Notes under the pieces: model-generated
What the model was told of the DNA's origin: nothing
What the model saw: only the letters and a program-made list of their open reading frames with translations
The model's database searches: none
DNA from: Chionis minor
Taxonomy: Eukaryota; Chordata; Aves; Charadriiformes; Chionididae
NCBI GenBank assembly: GCA_013398295.1
Contig: VZSF01006733.1
Coordinates: 856,923 to 920,922 of the forward strand
Direction: 5' to 3'
Length of the DNA: 64,000 nt
In this document: piece after piece, positions 12,965 through 27,900 of the stretch
How positions within the stretch are numbered: the first letter of the stretch is position 1
Layout of the letters: the number at the start of each line of letters is the position of its first letter
Made by a program: the position numbers and the translations under genes

Positions 12965-15900
12965 CTTCTATTATTAAGCCATCTTCAGTTTCCTGAAGCT
13001 TTGAAAGCTTTAATTTGCTTAATTTTTACTTTGCAAATATTACCTATCTGTCTCTATTAATTTTTCCAGTAACAGTCCAGCTGCTGAAATAGCTGCTGTC
13101 ATTTGTGTTGCTTCTTTAGCCGCAATGTCTGCCAGCGGGCTAACCCAGCATGCCCCATGTCAGTTCATGGAAGCATTTGTCAATGCTCTGCAGTTGCTCT
13201 GTATTGTTTGCTCTCCAGCTCTTGGCCAAGACAGGGAAATTAAGAAACATAATCTAGTCCCCGGTTAACATCCCTCACTGGACATACTTGACCTGCAGAG
13301 CCTGGTTTAGCTGAATATTGATGTGTTTTGTACAGACTACAACACTGCCAAGAGGAAACTTTATTTCTGTAATCCAATAGGAAGGAAACTTTCCAGTTAC
13401 ATGAAGGAAGTGGATCCAGATCAAACAGAAGATTATATGAAGTTCGTTCAAACTGTAGACGCATATGGCCCCAGCAGGGGTGCAGACTATTGGGCTCTGT
13501 CTCCTTTTTTTTAATTTTATTATTCATCGTAAAGAAAGAATTCCCCTTGAATTTGCTGCTTAAGACCTAGAAAGAGGACACAGCTCCAAATCCCCAAGGA
13601 AATGCCCACGTCCACCTAGCCCAGATTTAGCAACCAGTGTCATTTATGAGCACAGTAGCTTCACTGCTGCTGCATTACATTGCTGTCTTTTTCTCTGCGT
13701 AATAAATGTGTTACGTTTTTTCACCTAGGAAGCTGTTGGCTACTAAACATTGTCATGTGTTTAGAAAACCATTACGAAAGCAAAGGTAAAGAAGAAACCC
13801 ACTGAGAACTATTAAATACAAAGGCATCTGGGAATCCCTGAGATACAAATCACCAGAGGCTGGGAGTTATTTGCCCTGTTCTTATGCATTTCATGGCTGC
13901 TGCTGTCCAGTGTCAGAGAAACGGTCCCAGGCCAGACAAGTAGGTATTACAGTATTCATCACAGAAAAAAAACAGCATCACATTTATCTGCTTTGCAGTG
14001 CTGCATTCACATGCAGTAGTGCTGTTTCACTGCAGCATTTCAGTTTTCATTGTCACTGTGATCTGATGAAGATGAGCTGTAACTCCTGATTTGGTTTGAC
14101 TTATGGTGCTGAGCTGTTCTTTGTTTCTGAATGATCACAAGGAAAAGCTTGTTGAAGTGAAGAGATGACACAAAGGATGTGTCAGGTACCAGGTAACCAG
14201 CATCTGGGAGTTTCACTGCCTACTTGGACCGTAGCTGGTACTATCAGTCCTTGCAATGAACTTCGACCAGATTTATGTTGACATAAAAACCATGTGAAAC
14301 TAATCAGATTCAAGTGAATTTCAGGTATTGAGGTAGAGGGATTGTTGGAGCTTGAAATTCAAAGCAAAATTTAACAAGATGAACATATAAGCAGAAAACG
14401 AAATAATTGCATGAAATTCTCTGTGCCCAAGCACAAGATTTTTCAACCTTGAGTTTTGTGTCCATCTTTAACTAAAGATATGCATATGTTTAATGCATTA
14501 CATGTGAGGATCTCAAATTCATTCTCATCTAGTTTTACTGCGCAGCCATCATTTCTTTCAGTGCCCAGGAAATTTTGAGTAGGTTTACTCTGCTATATTG
14601 ATTTGTGCTTGACTCTCCCATGCAATATACTTCAGACCCAGTGTACAGCTTATGTTCTTTAATAAAAGGAAAATATTTCATATAGGACCAAAACCCAAGC
14701 ATTATGGCCTAACTAGAAGTTTCTATTTCTCTAACTGCTCTATGATCCTAGTTCATCCCCAAGTTTTCCTAACAGAAATCCTTAACCGTGACACCCAGGT
14801 GTTGTGATACCATCGTGTGTGTACTTGTATTACACATCTGCTTTTACAAGCACGAGCTTGAGGTAAGATTCAAAAAAAATGTAGGATTCAGTAAAGCTGT
14901 ATGAAAAGCAGAAGCATCTCTTGAAGAACAGAGCTTTAAGCTCTCAGTGTGCTCACATATTTCCCTGTTCTTCTAAATCTTTTATTGCTTCATTGCTGCC
15001 TAGGTGGGAAGTGAAGGCTCTTTATGACTCTGAAATAGAAAATCCTGAAAGCTTTCCAAATCAGAATTTTGTTTTAGGAGTTTTTCCACAGAGAAAGTCT
15101 GTATACAAGAGCTGTAATATGAATGGACATTTCAATGTTGTTCCAATTTGCAGGAAAACAGAGAAGTCTGTAAGAGATGAGCAAAAAGAATAAAATCTTC
15201 TGAAAAATAGACTCTGGTTTCCATATATATTAAGTAATATAAATACCTGTTGTAAAAATATAAAATATTCAAGAGACTGAAAATTTCCAATAAGATGGGG
15301 AAAAGCCATTATAGAACGTTTCAAGGCAAATTGCTTCTGTGATACCACTGTCAGGAGGGTCAAGGTCATACACATGTTGTCTCCTGCGGGGATGATTAGT
15401 AACAAAGTGACTTTGAAATAATTTGATGTCTTTTGTTGATTCCATGCCTTAAAGTTGCAGAACAGTTTGCATTGCCAGTATGGCTAAACAATTACATTAG
15501 CTGTATTTCTTTTACAGTGTCTCAGATGCTTTGAAATCCTATTTTGTGAAGTTATTTCCATTCAAATTATTCTAGTTCCTCCTTAAGACAGACGTTTCCT
15601 GTTATGTTCCTTAAAACCTTACCTAATTATCTTTCACTTTCCTTGCAAACTGGTTCTTTCTGGATAAGAATAACTAATAGCAGCTCTGAATTTGTCAATT
15701 AACTTGTAAGACTTTATGGATAGGTATGGTCTTTTTATCTTTTATAGTACATTGCAAGTAAACAGTCTTAAAAAGTTCAGCTATAGCGTGAATACAGGGC
15801 AAGTGTAAATCTCCCTAGTAAACAATGGAGGATTTAAAGTATGGCTCCACCATTTCACATAAAGTTAATATAAATGTATATATATTTTCTAGCAGTGATA

Positions 15901-18900
15901 TTTTGGCCATAGCCAAATTTATAAGTAAAGAAGAAAGATTTTAAATATCATTTGATTTATCAGAGTCTAAAAACATGAACTGATCTATGAAGAAGCAAAC
16001 GCCCAGATAACCTGCTATTCTTTCCCACAGCAATATTGAGCGAGCCAGGACAGAGACATAATACAGCCTGAATCAGCTGGGAAATCAGGTCATAGTAGCA
16101 CTACAGCATAGCACGTATGCACTTCCATTTTGATAAAATGAATAAACCTGTGCATGAATAAATTACTACAAAGCAAATCAAGTGCCTGAAAACCTGTGAG
16201 AAAATAGGGAACAAGACTTGCTGAATATCTGCACACAAATCATTCACCCAACTCTACAGATAACACACAAAATTACCTTCAAAATTCCTCTGCCGCTTTA
16301 TATACAATTTGTTTAAGCTTGTTCTTATTAATGGTATGTCAGACATATGTCTTCCTTTAGCAGGCAGTGGAGGCTGGTGCTCCTTTTGGGCATCAGAAGT
16401 TCTACCAATTTGATTTCTATGTTGCATTTGTATAATAAAGTGTATGAATGTTAATAGACCCCAAGTGCATCTGCTAGCTGGCATTTAATAAAGTTCATCG
16501 GGAACACTTAAACTTTTTTATCTCAGATAGGATAGTACAACATTCCCCCTGATTTACAAGAGCCATTCATCAAAGGCAACACCTGCTGCAACACAAATAG
16601 CAGCCAAGGTCATTTTTTGATCTAGTACGTTGCCACATCCACTGATTTTCTAACTTCTAACACCTTTCCACACATCCTCTGGAAACAGCCTTTTTCATTT
16701 TCCTTCGCAATATTCATAGCCACACTTAATTCACATTTCCAGAAGCTGTATCACAGGAGGATCGTTCTCTTCCACCTACTTTGCAAATGAGGAGGAAATT
16801 CTCCCGTCAACGCCTGGGGAAGACACACCTAATAACTTCCATTAGTATTAATAGAAGTTGCCAGCATGGATCTCTGTGCATTTTATTGCGAGTGCAGGCT
16901 TCAAATTGGACTCTGAATGTTTTCATTTATTTTTAATTGTGTAAGTAAACCCATCCAAAAATCTAATGGAATATTTACTTCCTTTCTAAACTGTTTCTAG
17001 ATTAAATGTTAGCACCATCCTAAGGGAATAAAAAGAGTCAATATTTCTCATGAGAAGCCAGGTACTTTCCAATAATAACTATAAAAGCACATTTCAATGC
17101 AAAAAGGAAAAAGAAGAAAAAAGAAAGGGAAAATTATGGTAGAACTATAGCAGACTTCTGCTTTTATATTAGGATATTAATTATTAAAGATGAGTGGTCC
17201 ATCTTTAATTTGCATCATTTCACACTTCAGTATAATCTGACCTGCAGTAAAGAATATGTTTTTCTGTCTAATATAAAACGATCTTGTCAACAAACATGTT
17301 GCTACCCTGATGAGTAAAACACATCACCTCAGTTGTACCCTCCAAACTAGATCTTCTTGACAGAGTGATGTCATTGTCACACTTCCCAATTGTTTTGATT
17401 CATTCACTGTCCCTTGTTGTACATCGGAAGCGGGCTGTCAACACGGTGAAATGGCTGGTGTGATACTGACAGTTTGTCAGGGAGAGACATTCTGCAGACA
17501 CTATAAGCAAGGAAATTTGTTGAATGGTGTAGTCATGGGTACTGGAAAAACTGATTTTGGGGGTCTTTTTACTTACTGATTTATGCAAGGACTTCTGGAA
17601 ATACCAAGGTAATTGGCAAAACAACAAATTACCTGAGAAATTTAGAACCTATCTGTGAAGACTTAGACTATTCTTTGCATCTGAAAATTTTTTTGAGAAG
17701 AAAAGCACCAATAAAAATAATTATGTCAGCGCACGTTAGCAAATCACCTACAGCTAGCATCAAAGATTTAGAAGTTGAGACGATATAACAAATAATTTAA
17801 ATAATTTACTTTCCCCTTTGGTTAGCAACAGCAGCCCTCCTTCCCTGATCTGAAGGATGTTAGGCTGTTTTCTGCCATGCTTTTGGAGAGGTAACCGGGA
17901 GTGATGTTTGTGCTGGCAGATCAATTGTTAAAGTCTTTCAAGGGGCTCAGAAAGAAGAAGCAAGCTGAAAATTTAATCCAAATAAGAACAAGAAAACCCA
18001 TTATGGTCAACCTAAAAATGCATGAAATGAAGATGGGTTTGGCCCAATGCTCTATAATTAAAGAGTTGTGGGCTTTCAATCAGAGAAAAATGTCATCTCA
18101 TTCACTTATTAGGTGCCAGAATAACTTAGCTTCATTTCATGGTTCTTGCACATAAATTGCACTTAAATTGATCAGTGTGGAGAAGTTCCTCAGTGTTGTA
18201 CATACCAATTTATGTCACAGCAATTCCTTTGGGTTCTAAGGAGAAATTGAGCCATCCTAGCTGAAATATAATCATTGGGTATACCATGGCTATGCTACAC
18301 CAGTCACCTTCATTTTCAGGTGTATGCTGTAAGGTTGGGAAGTGCCAGGGAACATAGGCAGGTGAATTGTTCACAAAAGTGCCTTCCCTTCTCATTGATC
18401 AGTGGGAAGCAGAGTCCCACATTCACAGATTGTACTGAGATGTGGGAAGGGCTGGGCTGTGCTATTTATTGTTAGGGTCATTGTGGGAAGAGGAAGGCAA
18501 ACAGACGGATTTTGCTGTTTTGACATTAAGCTCGTTAGAGCTGGTATAATTTTTCTGTCTTAAGGAAGGCACCTCTATGGTTAAAGTTAGTCTGCCAAAA
18601 TAAGATCCGTCAGAGTTGTCAGAGGTACACACCTAAATGTTGCACATAAGCATGCATAGACTCCTTCTCAAAGGAGATTCCAAGGTAGTTGTATCAATTC
18701 TTTTGGAAGCAGTCATTTATGTTGCAGTTCCTGTGCAGGAATTGAAGAACTTAAATTTGAACAATCAAGTCTGAAAGTTATGTACAAAATCTTCAGTTGT
18801 CTCAAATCCTTTTGATGCCCTTTGGACGTCTCCAGTGCTACTTTCTGCAATTAATGTGAAAGTGCCTGGTTATTACAAGATAGGCTCCCAAAAAAGATTT

Positions 18901-21900
18901 TTATTGTAACAGTGTGTCATAACTTAGACACCAGATCCAGGCGAAAATGAAAATCTGACAGGCAAAAGTCAGGCAGAATAGTTTAGAGAAAATATGGCAT
19001 CTTAGCCATATCTGCAGGTAAAAAAGTGCCACAAACTTCTTATGTCACTTAGGGAAGGGTGTTGACATCAGCTAGTCCAGTCATATACCTCAGGTGAAAT
19101 CCAGAGCAAATAAAATTGGAAGCCAAATTTTCTGTAGAGTCAATACTAAAGATTAATTGCCCCCCACAGAAGACAGCTGAGTCCATGCAAATCTGATTTT
19201 TAAATCCAAGCTGTGTAAATAATTCTGTATAATCTTTCAGCTATCACAGAGGTTCCTGAGAGGTATTTGGGGGTCTCAGTCTTGGATATATATTCCTTAA
19301 CTTTAGCATCCCAAAATAGCCCAGATCAAGAAAGGATAGTAATATCTACAGTCTATACTGATTCCTGAGTAAGACCTCCTTAGTAATGCTGAAGGCATGG
19401 CTATGACATCTGACAGATCACTGGCATATTTTTTGTTGAAGTACGTTCTGGTACAATGCACAAAGTAAAGCCGTATTCCTTTAGTTAACATTCTAAACAA
19501 AGATTTTTACAGTTAATCATAAATCATTAATTTCATCTGTATAGGTTTTAAATGACCAATATATCTCCCCAGTTGCTTAAACTCAGATTTTTTTTTTTCG
19601 TGTGCTGATCTTGGGATTGATCTACTTTTCTTCAGAGCGCCAAAATACTGATTAAACAATGATTCATAGGTAAATTATCGTTATCATTTATTGATCCATA
19701 TTCTCAAAAAATTACACAAATGTGTGTGAGTTCAAATACTGTCACTTCTTTTTACATTGAGATCTCTCAACTTATTTTCATTTCTTTTGGAGTAGCTACT
19801 TACCAGATTAAGTGTCAGTATTGCAGTAAAGGTGTCAGAATCTAGCTAATAATTTCCTGGTTGCTTTGTGTAAAATGGATTCTTGATGTTATCATTTATG
19901 AACAATACTAATATATCCCATAGTTTCCATTTAGTTTCTTATTAATCTCTCTTCAAATTATTTTGTGGAACCCTCTGCTTTGGCAAAGTGTGTCAGACTT
20001 GAAGAGTTTTGCCACTGAAATGAAAAATAAGAATCTCACCCCTGGTGATACTTGCTTCAGAAAGTAAAATGGGGGAGATATTATTAAAATACAGTCTAAT
20101 CATTGAAGTTCAGATTAAGCACTTTCACAGAGGAATCAAAATGTGTAAGCTGCTAAGTTGTGGGCAGGTTCTCCTGCCTCATTTGTCATGTCGGAGTGAT
20201 CCTCAAAGACCTGCCACACTGCCAGCATGTCTAAGAAAGGAAGAGGTGAGGAAATCTTTACTCCACACTCTGCTTGATCACAGCTAGAGGACTAGCTGCC
20301 AGTCTGCCTCAGAACAGACACGGAACAATTATCTTGCCAGAGCTGATCTGGAGAGAAGTGATGGTTGAGTGAAGTCCTGACTCCTGGATGGGACTAGCAG
20401 GCACAACAGCCTCTCTCCCCTGGAAATGTTCTTTAAATAGGAGAACGAGATTTGGGCCATTTGTACAGTATTTATGATTGATCTGCTTTTGCACTGTGAC
20501 TTCAACAGGTCTAGAGCACATCTGGCTCCCTGTCACACAGAGCGCGTCTGTGCAACACGTGTGCGTGTCTTTCAGTCCAGGAAATCCCAGGCACGAATGC
20601 AAGGACTGGTTCCTGGCTTCTTCCATCGATTTACAGACATTATGGAGAAAGTCACAGACCAACGTTTTCCACAATGTGTTGGTTAGGAAGGTGTTTTATA
20701 GTTATGTAGGCTATTTCAAAATGAGATGTGAGGAGATGTGTGTCTTGCTCTGAAATATCTCACTGCCACACACAGTAATAGACTACTGTTTTGAGTCCAG
20801 TTTAGACCAGTTTGCAGTTTGGCCCTATTTGTTTCCACCGTTAGCAAGTCTCAAAAACTGTTGTCATTAATAAATCTATTTTTCACGTGATCACAGGTAA
20901 CGCCCCTTTCACCTCTCTATCTCCTCTGTCAGAATTTTCTTGGAATTCTTGGAAGATGAGCCACTGAACTTGGTACTTACAAATTAGTGTGCTGCAATTC
21001 AGAACAGAGCGTCTCAGTGCAGATCCTCTGTCCCAATATTCTTGCTTCGTAATCCACACTTGAAGTTGTCCTACACTGCAAGGCAAGAGCAGTACATTTC
21101 ATTTTTCATTTGTTCTTTATCCTATCTAGGTCCCTTTGAAGAACATAGATGTATAGTGTGGATATTTTTTATAAGCTGTGCAATTTTGTCCGTTAGATTG
21201 GTTTTCAGTGCCTTCAGAAACAGAACTTCAGCATAGCCACCACTCGCTGCAACGTCCTCTTAGATTTTTTTCTTGTAATTCTGCTCACAGAATGTCTCTT
21301 CAAAAAGAGCCAAAAAAGATTATGTTCCTGAGCTTTATCAGATCATATCCAAACTAAACAAATCAATATAGCTCTGGTGCAACTTTTCAGTCTTTAAAAC
21401 AAAAACTACCAGAATCACTTATCTGCTACAAGAAACAAGACAAATACTTGTAGATGCCTCCAAGTGACAGTGGAAAAAGAATCAAGTTTGATCTGCAAAG
21501 CTTTGCGTACAGATAACTTTAACACAATTTTTGGATGGGTGCTTGAACTGCAAAGAAGAGTGCAGTGCAAATGATGCCTGCGATGTTACATTCAAAGGAG
21601 GATACACATTAGGGTGGTAGATAGCTGGTAGAGAAATCTCTAGGCTATCTGCCCAGTTCTAGGCAAATGCTGACTTGTGTATACAAATTAATACAGTGAA
21701 CATTTACCAACTATCATGAAAGTTTATGAGAAAAAATATAACCTTATCCTGTGGAACACCTCATGACTAGCAGTGGTTATACCTTCAGTTTGCATTTGGT
21801 AAATTTATGGTGGTCTGAAGAGCAGTCCAAATTAGCAGGGACTATTTTAGGATCCCGACTCGGTGATTTGGGAATGTTTTTTGCACAATCAGGTGATATT

Positions 21901-24900
21901 TTTCAAGCCAGTTTTCAACAGATTGGAACAACACAATTGCACAGCCATTGCAAACTTTTTCAAAAGTTTAAAAACAAATCACAAGAAAGAAGATGAACAG
22001 ATTTCACTAGGTTCAAGGCAACACTGAAAAATGTATGTGGACAGACTTCATAGAGACAACAAATATCTTTAATGGTACTTGTGAAATACTTGGAGATACA
22101 GGATTCACTGAAAAACGATTTTTTTCTCCTTTGTGTTCTCTGTGCTGACTTCCTTCCAAACAAACAAATCTTTTGATAATGATGATTTGTTTAAAGTATC
22201 ATTTATTATGACTTGCAAGAGTCTTCCCAAAGTCTCCAGGCAGGACAGATATAAACCTCACATATCATTAAAGAGGGCAGAAATAGTTGGAAGGAGTAGA
22301 AGATATCCTGTATAAAAATATTTTACCAGTATCTGAGTTTGCAATCAGTTTGCCGTCTTCTTTCTAACCAGCAAAGTGTAAACAGAAAACAGCTTTCACA
22401 ATGGCAACCTTTAAAACAATATTACTAATTAGAGTAAATTAAATTTAAAATAGCCACTTAGTGACTTTCACAGTAGACTGGTAAAGAACAACAGTATTCT
22501 TCAAAGTAGACATGCTTTGGGCAAATACATCTACTACAGTACTTCACCTATTAAAACCGAGCAATCCAATCAACGTCCTTGATTGAATTGATGGTAACAT
22601 CTGGTATATGAGCCTGCTGGTCTGTTTAAGACTGTGAACGTGTCTCTGCCTTTTGTCTATCTTTGGATGGCTTTTGCTGTTGAAATTAGACAGCTCTGGT
22701 AAGTGCTAAAGTCTGTGGTTGTGTATGTAAATATATTAATGACTTTGGCACAACTAAGTCCCTTTTTAAAACGGTGTCAGGTGATGAACGTTAAGCTTGT
22801 ACTAAACTATTTCATCTTATTACATATTCCAGATTCAGCTTTCAAGAAGCTGAGGGTGTTACAATAGCATCAATGCAATTTGTCTAGAAAGAGAAAGGAT
22901 ATGCAACCCAGAGTACACCAGGCAGCACATCGTCGACATCTGAGAATTAGACTGAGAGCTTGAAGAATGTCTCCTATGCTCTGCCCCAGGTCCCAGAGGA
23001 ACAAGTGGGTCAAAGAGGAGATTTCCAAGATTTCCAGGGGAATGGTGAAATTTAGTTACACGGAGATTTTCTTTTGCCTTCATTTTTTCTCCCTTCTGTG
23101 ATACAAATACATGAGTTATACCGTGATCCAAAGGGTTGCCCTTTATCCTGACCATTACATGACTGCCAAGGAGACAAGCCAGCGGGTGCCTGTGGGGAAA
23201 TCTCAAATAGTGGAGAAAAGTCCTGTGATTTGGGTATCTGAATGTGAGAGATGACAGACTTCCAGTCCAACAAACGTCTAGGGGTGAGTTTGTCACGTGG
23301 AAAGAGTGGCTTGGGAATGGAAGTGGTAAAGCACAGCTAACCCTAAAACTTCATTCAGATATAGGACATTTGCAACTAGAATTAGCAGTTCATCCAAAAT
23401 CACACCCTTAATATTACTGCACTGTTTAATTGCTTTCTGCAATGAATTATATGAATTAGTCTTGATGATGATAAGTAGTTCAATTACCTGTAAACCAAGC
23501 ACTTACTCCCTTTGCCCTGTAAGGTACAACTTGTCCAATGCTAATATAACATGAGATCCAAGCTGTGTATCGAAGTCTCACACATCTTTAATGGACTACA
23601 GTGCACTGACGATTAATTATGACCGAGGGGAAAAGTATAGCCAAACTGAATGCAGATGCCCACCGGATTACAGGCAAAAGATACCATAATAAGCGCTTTT
23701 CATGACAGGATTACTGATGATTACTGAGTATCATAGGTAGAAATCAATGGACCTGGTTATTATTGAAGTAGATTGTAAAACCGAGGCTTGATTCTAGTAA
23801 TAGAAAGATCAATGGGAAAAGTCATATTTCACATTTCCCATTTCGTATTTCATGTTTCATATTTCACACATCCTATTTCATTTCTCCTCCTCCATCTCAT
23901 GGACAGAAAAGATCTGATGAATCCTTGGAGTAACTCCACTGGCTTTGTGAAGATGCACAAAGCATAATGTAGCTCAGAACACTGAGATGGCAAAACTAAA
24001 AATGAACTACTGTGGAAGGGAGAGTTCTACTTCCTGACCAGTCAGGGTGCGAACCACTGCGGTGTGAACTACCTGTCATTCACTCAGTGATTGGGTGTTG
24101 GTGTGTGAACAGGTCTCAGCGTCCACCTCAGCTTCTGCTGACTAGTGAATGAAATTTAAAGTTCCAAAATCACCTTTTTATCGAATCTCTGTTATAAAGC
24201 AGCTGGACCTGTTAGACACTGAGTTTAAAACCAAAGCCGTCACTGGTTGAACTTCATTTAACTCCTGCAAGTGGTTGTCATCAGCGTGTCTAGCACAATA
24301 GAGTGAGAACAAGTTATTCAGTTATTCAAGTCATTTCCCTAGGGCTCAGTGCTCAGGTAGAGTGCTTCTGCAAGTGGCAAGTGCCTAAAGACAGCGCACT
24401 GTCTGACATTTCAGTCATAGCAGCTATTGAATGCGCTGTTATATACACGTCCTTTCAGACTGCCAGCAGTTCAGTGCCTGCGCTGCACAGACTGGCAGTG
24501 ATTTCTTGGGGTGGCAGCAGGGAACTGCAGCTCTCAGCCAGTTCATAAACTTGACCGACAGTACTAGCCTTTGTCTTGCGCTGTGCCCATGTTCTGTTGT
24601 CTGAAGCTGGCAACATACTTTGATTTGCACGCAATTTGTATTTTGCTTTAATATCTAGTTTCGCAGAACTAAAAATTTAACATTGACTTATTTATTTACA
24701 AGGTATAAAATTGTCATAAAGCCAATAGCCATTAACCAAAAACACATTATTCCACCAAATCTCAAATAGATTCTGCTTCACTTTCATGGCCAGGTTACGT
24801 ATTTATCCAATGTGATTGGAGCATGTGGTTGAGTATAAGAACATTTTTGCTAATGTGTTTTATACAGAGAAGTTTCAGATCATTTACTTTTTATTTTTTT

Positions 24901-27900
24901 TTTGGCATTTTTATGCATCTGCACATTCAAAATTCATTTCCTTTCCCATAAATTTTTAATGATTCTTCAGTCTTTCTAGGTAGATTTTCAGATGTATTCA
25001 GTTACAAGAAATATTTTGATTTTTAATTTATTTACAATGACTAAACACTTCCTTGTAAGTGTAGTGCACTACAAAGGCAAGCTACAACTAATAACAAATA
25101 TTTAGGCATACCTTGAAAAAACAGCCTCTTTGGATACGGGAAAAATTTAAATTTGAAAGTTATCTTCGTACTTTGAGGAATGAAATGGATTTTTTTATTC
25201 TGTAACACATTTTTAAAAGTATTCATCGATTTTTGGTAAAACAGTCAACATAAATGGAAAATTTTGAAGATACCTCTCAGGATTTTTTTAGAAAAAAAAT
25301 AGAAAAATATTGATTCAGATTGGAATTTTAATGAAGTTGGCTGCTTTTCCATAAACTATAATTTTAAAAGAAAACATATGGTTTCTCTGCAATTTTCGCT
25401 CATCTGTCAGAAACATTTAGTGTAAGTAGCAGAAGGCAAACTATCCAATTGCTATTAATTCATTTTAGAGCTAAGCAAATATTTGGGTTTTCTATGTGAA
25501 CAACCACAGAGACACTTTTTGTATTCCAAATATTTGCTCACTTTCACTACATTAATAAATATGAATACTTAGATTTTGTAAAATAAAATACCTCCATCTC
25601 ATAAAACGTAGTCAGGAAGTTAATTAAAAGCAAAAAAAAAAAGAGGAAGGGGTATTTTAATTGTTTGGCAATGGAAGATCACGTAGCATGATGGGTAAGC
25701 AGCGGAGCTTAAGGAGAACACATTAATATTAACTAGGCAGCGCAGCAGAGGATAGGTTAATTAAAGAATAAAGAAACAAGAATCAATCTTCCCAACTCAG
25801 AGCTGCTGTCAGCTTTTGTAAGTTAAGCAGAGTTGTACCTGCTAGAAAACCAGGCGTCAGACTTCCAATGAAACCCCCTCTGCTTCTGGAAGTGGTGTTA
25901 GCACTTCAGACCTCAGTCCAACCATGGACTTAACACTATGTGGGAACCCGATAAATAATGTCAGGGCAGTTCTGTAGAGCAAAATAAGTTCGTTCATAAG
26001 ACATGTTCATCTGTAAATTCCCATTTCAATCACACCTGCAGGAGGAAGGCTTGTATTTTGGAAGGCAGTGAATCAGAAAAACAATTTCATTATCAATAAG
26101 GCATAAGTTCTCAGTGTGATGTAGTGGCTAATACAGTCTTTGGTTGCATAGGCATGTAGGGCTGTCTCCCCAGGAAGGCATGCCCAAGTTATCATTCACA
26201 GCTGGGAGCAGCGTGTCTGTCTCGGGGCAGTGCTCCATGCAGCCTCATCCATCTTGCTGAGAAGTGACAGAGCCCCCAACTGTGCTGTTTTAAACCCACA
26301 GGAAAACAAGTAGTCTTGGAAAAAAAGAAAAAAAACAACCCCAAAACACCAACTCACCGCTCTTGTAAACAGTATTAGAGAAATCTGATGAAGTATAATA
26401 CATGTTCCATATCCTCCATTCAACTTAGCGAAGATTAAGATTTATGATTCATTCATGATGTACCAGCACAAACTCCCAGCCACCATCACTCACCATTGCA
26501 GGGCAGCTGTCGCACCCAAGAAGATTGCTGTGCTGGCTTTGACCACAGCTGATACACTCATGAGAAGCACATATGAAGCTCCACCTCATGTTTTTAAGGG
26601 TCTACAGTATAGGTGTTATCAGCCCTCAGTACAGCTAATGAAGGTCTAGTTGAGGCAGTCAATGAGACAGGACTCAGTTGCCTGAATATGGATATCTAAT
26701 GCCATTTGGGATGCCCCGGAGGATGTCACACATCTACACAGGGCTGGGCTATATGACCTTGTCCCAGTGCCTTGCTGCAGCAGCAGCAGGACTCTCAGCT
26801 TACCCTACAGCATCTACTACTAGGCACCGACGTTTTGGCAGCTGAACATTTCCACTAGAGAGTTATTTTTCTTCTCTGAGAACAGACGCCTACATTGGGA
26901 ATCTGAAAAGCTCTCTGGCTTCACTATGTTTACTAGACTTCTATTGTCTGTAATTGTCTAAACCTATCACACATATAGGCATCAACTCTGCAGCACCTAA
27001 ATTTGGTGTCTCAATTTGGAGCCTCATTTCTGACAATCAGAAAGACATGGGATAATGCACTGGATGTTCTAGCCTACACGTTGCTGAGGCACAGTGCTAC
27101 TGCTGGTTTCCAAAGGGCTAACTGATTTCCAGAAACTAATTTTTTGGAACATTAATTCTGTTTTCCTCAGACTTTCCACAATACTGATTTTCAAGGGTGT
27201 GATCCCAGGGATGGAAAACTTCAGCACACGAGTAAATAAAGAGTTTGCAGGTGTGTGAATGCAGGCTATTAATACAGTGAGCACGGCTCTGCTGCCGCCT
27301 CCCTTTGAAAGTCCCGATTTTATGGACGTTTGCGCTTTGACTCACACCTGCAAAGCAAATCTGTCTAATCCCAGTTCCAGAGGCAAATGACCTGAGACAC
27401 ATCAAATGAAGTTTATCAATCGCAATCACTAAGGCCAAACCTATTTCATGCCGTGGAGCAGTGTACAGAGATTTTAGGTAGCACAGGTCCGAGCTGGTAA
27501 CCAGCAGGGTGTGCAATACTTTGCAAATATGCCAACTTGGATCTGGAATTAATAGAGTTCATCTATGTGTAGCCATTGGCAGGGTTTAGCTCAGGAAAAG
27601 CTGAGGAGCAGAACCAAGCAAGGCTTGCTGTATGGATTTAAGCCCTCTCCCCACTGCTCAACACTTCTGAACCCAGGGCTGATGTCCCTGTCCCTCTTTG
27701 CGGTGAGCCAGCAGCAGAGCTAGTGAGGAAGCCCAAGCTGGAACCTCCATCCACACCTCTGTCCCACAGGGTGCTATAACCTCCCATTAAAATATGAGAC
27801 AGATAACAGGAAAATCTGATCACCTGTATACAGAAAGATGAAAATGTCGCTGTCCTAAAAAATTCACTGTAAGAAGAAATGGATTATTGGGTATTTTGTG

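Noticed and set aside
13323..13514. 63-codon + frame (KLYFCNPIGRKLSS...) preceded by TTTTGTACAG
   Set aside because: It looks exon-like at the left edge, but no donor follows and the frame runs into a poly-T stop. No known protein is recognised.
22859..23296. 145-codon - strand open frame, the longest without CR1 similarity
   Set aside because: There is no domain, membrane pattern or repeat homology that I can see. A second overlapping frame exists at 23,052-23,273. It is probably chance.
26110..26170. Possible MIR head (GTAGTGGCTAATACAGTC...)
   Set aside because: Only a short tRNA-like-head resemblance (AGTGGCTAxxxCAGT). The following CORE and tail are not visible.
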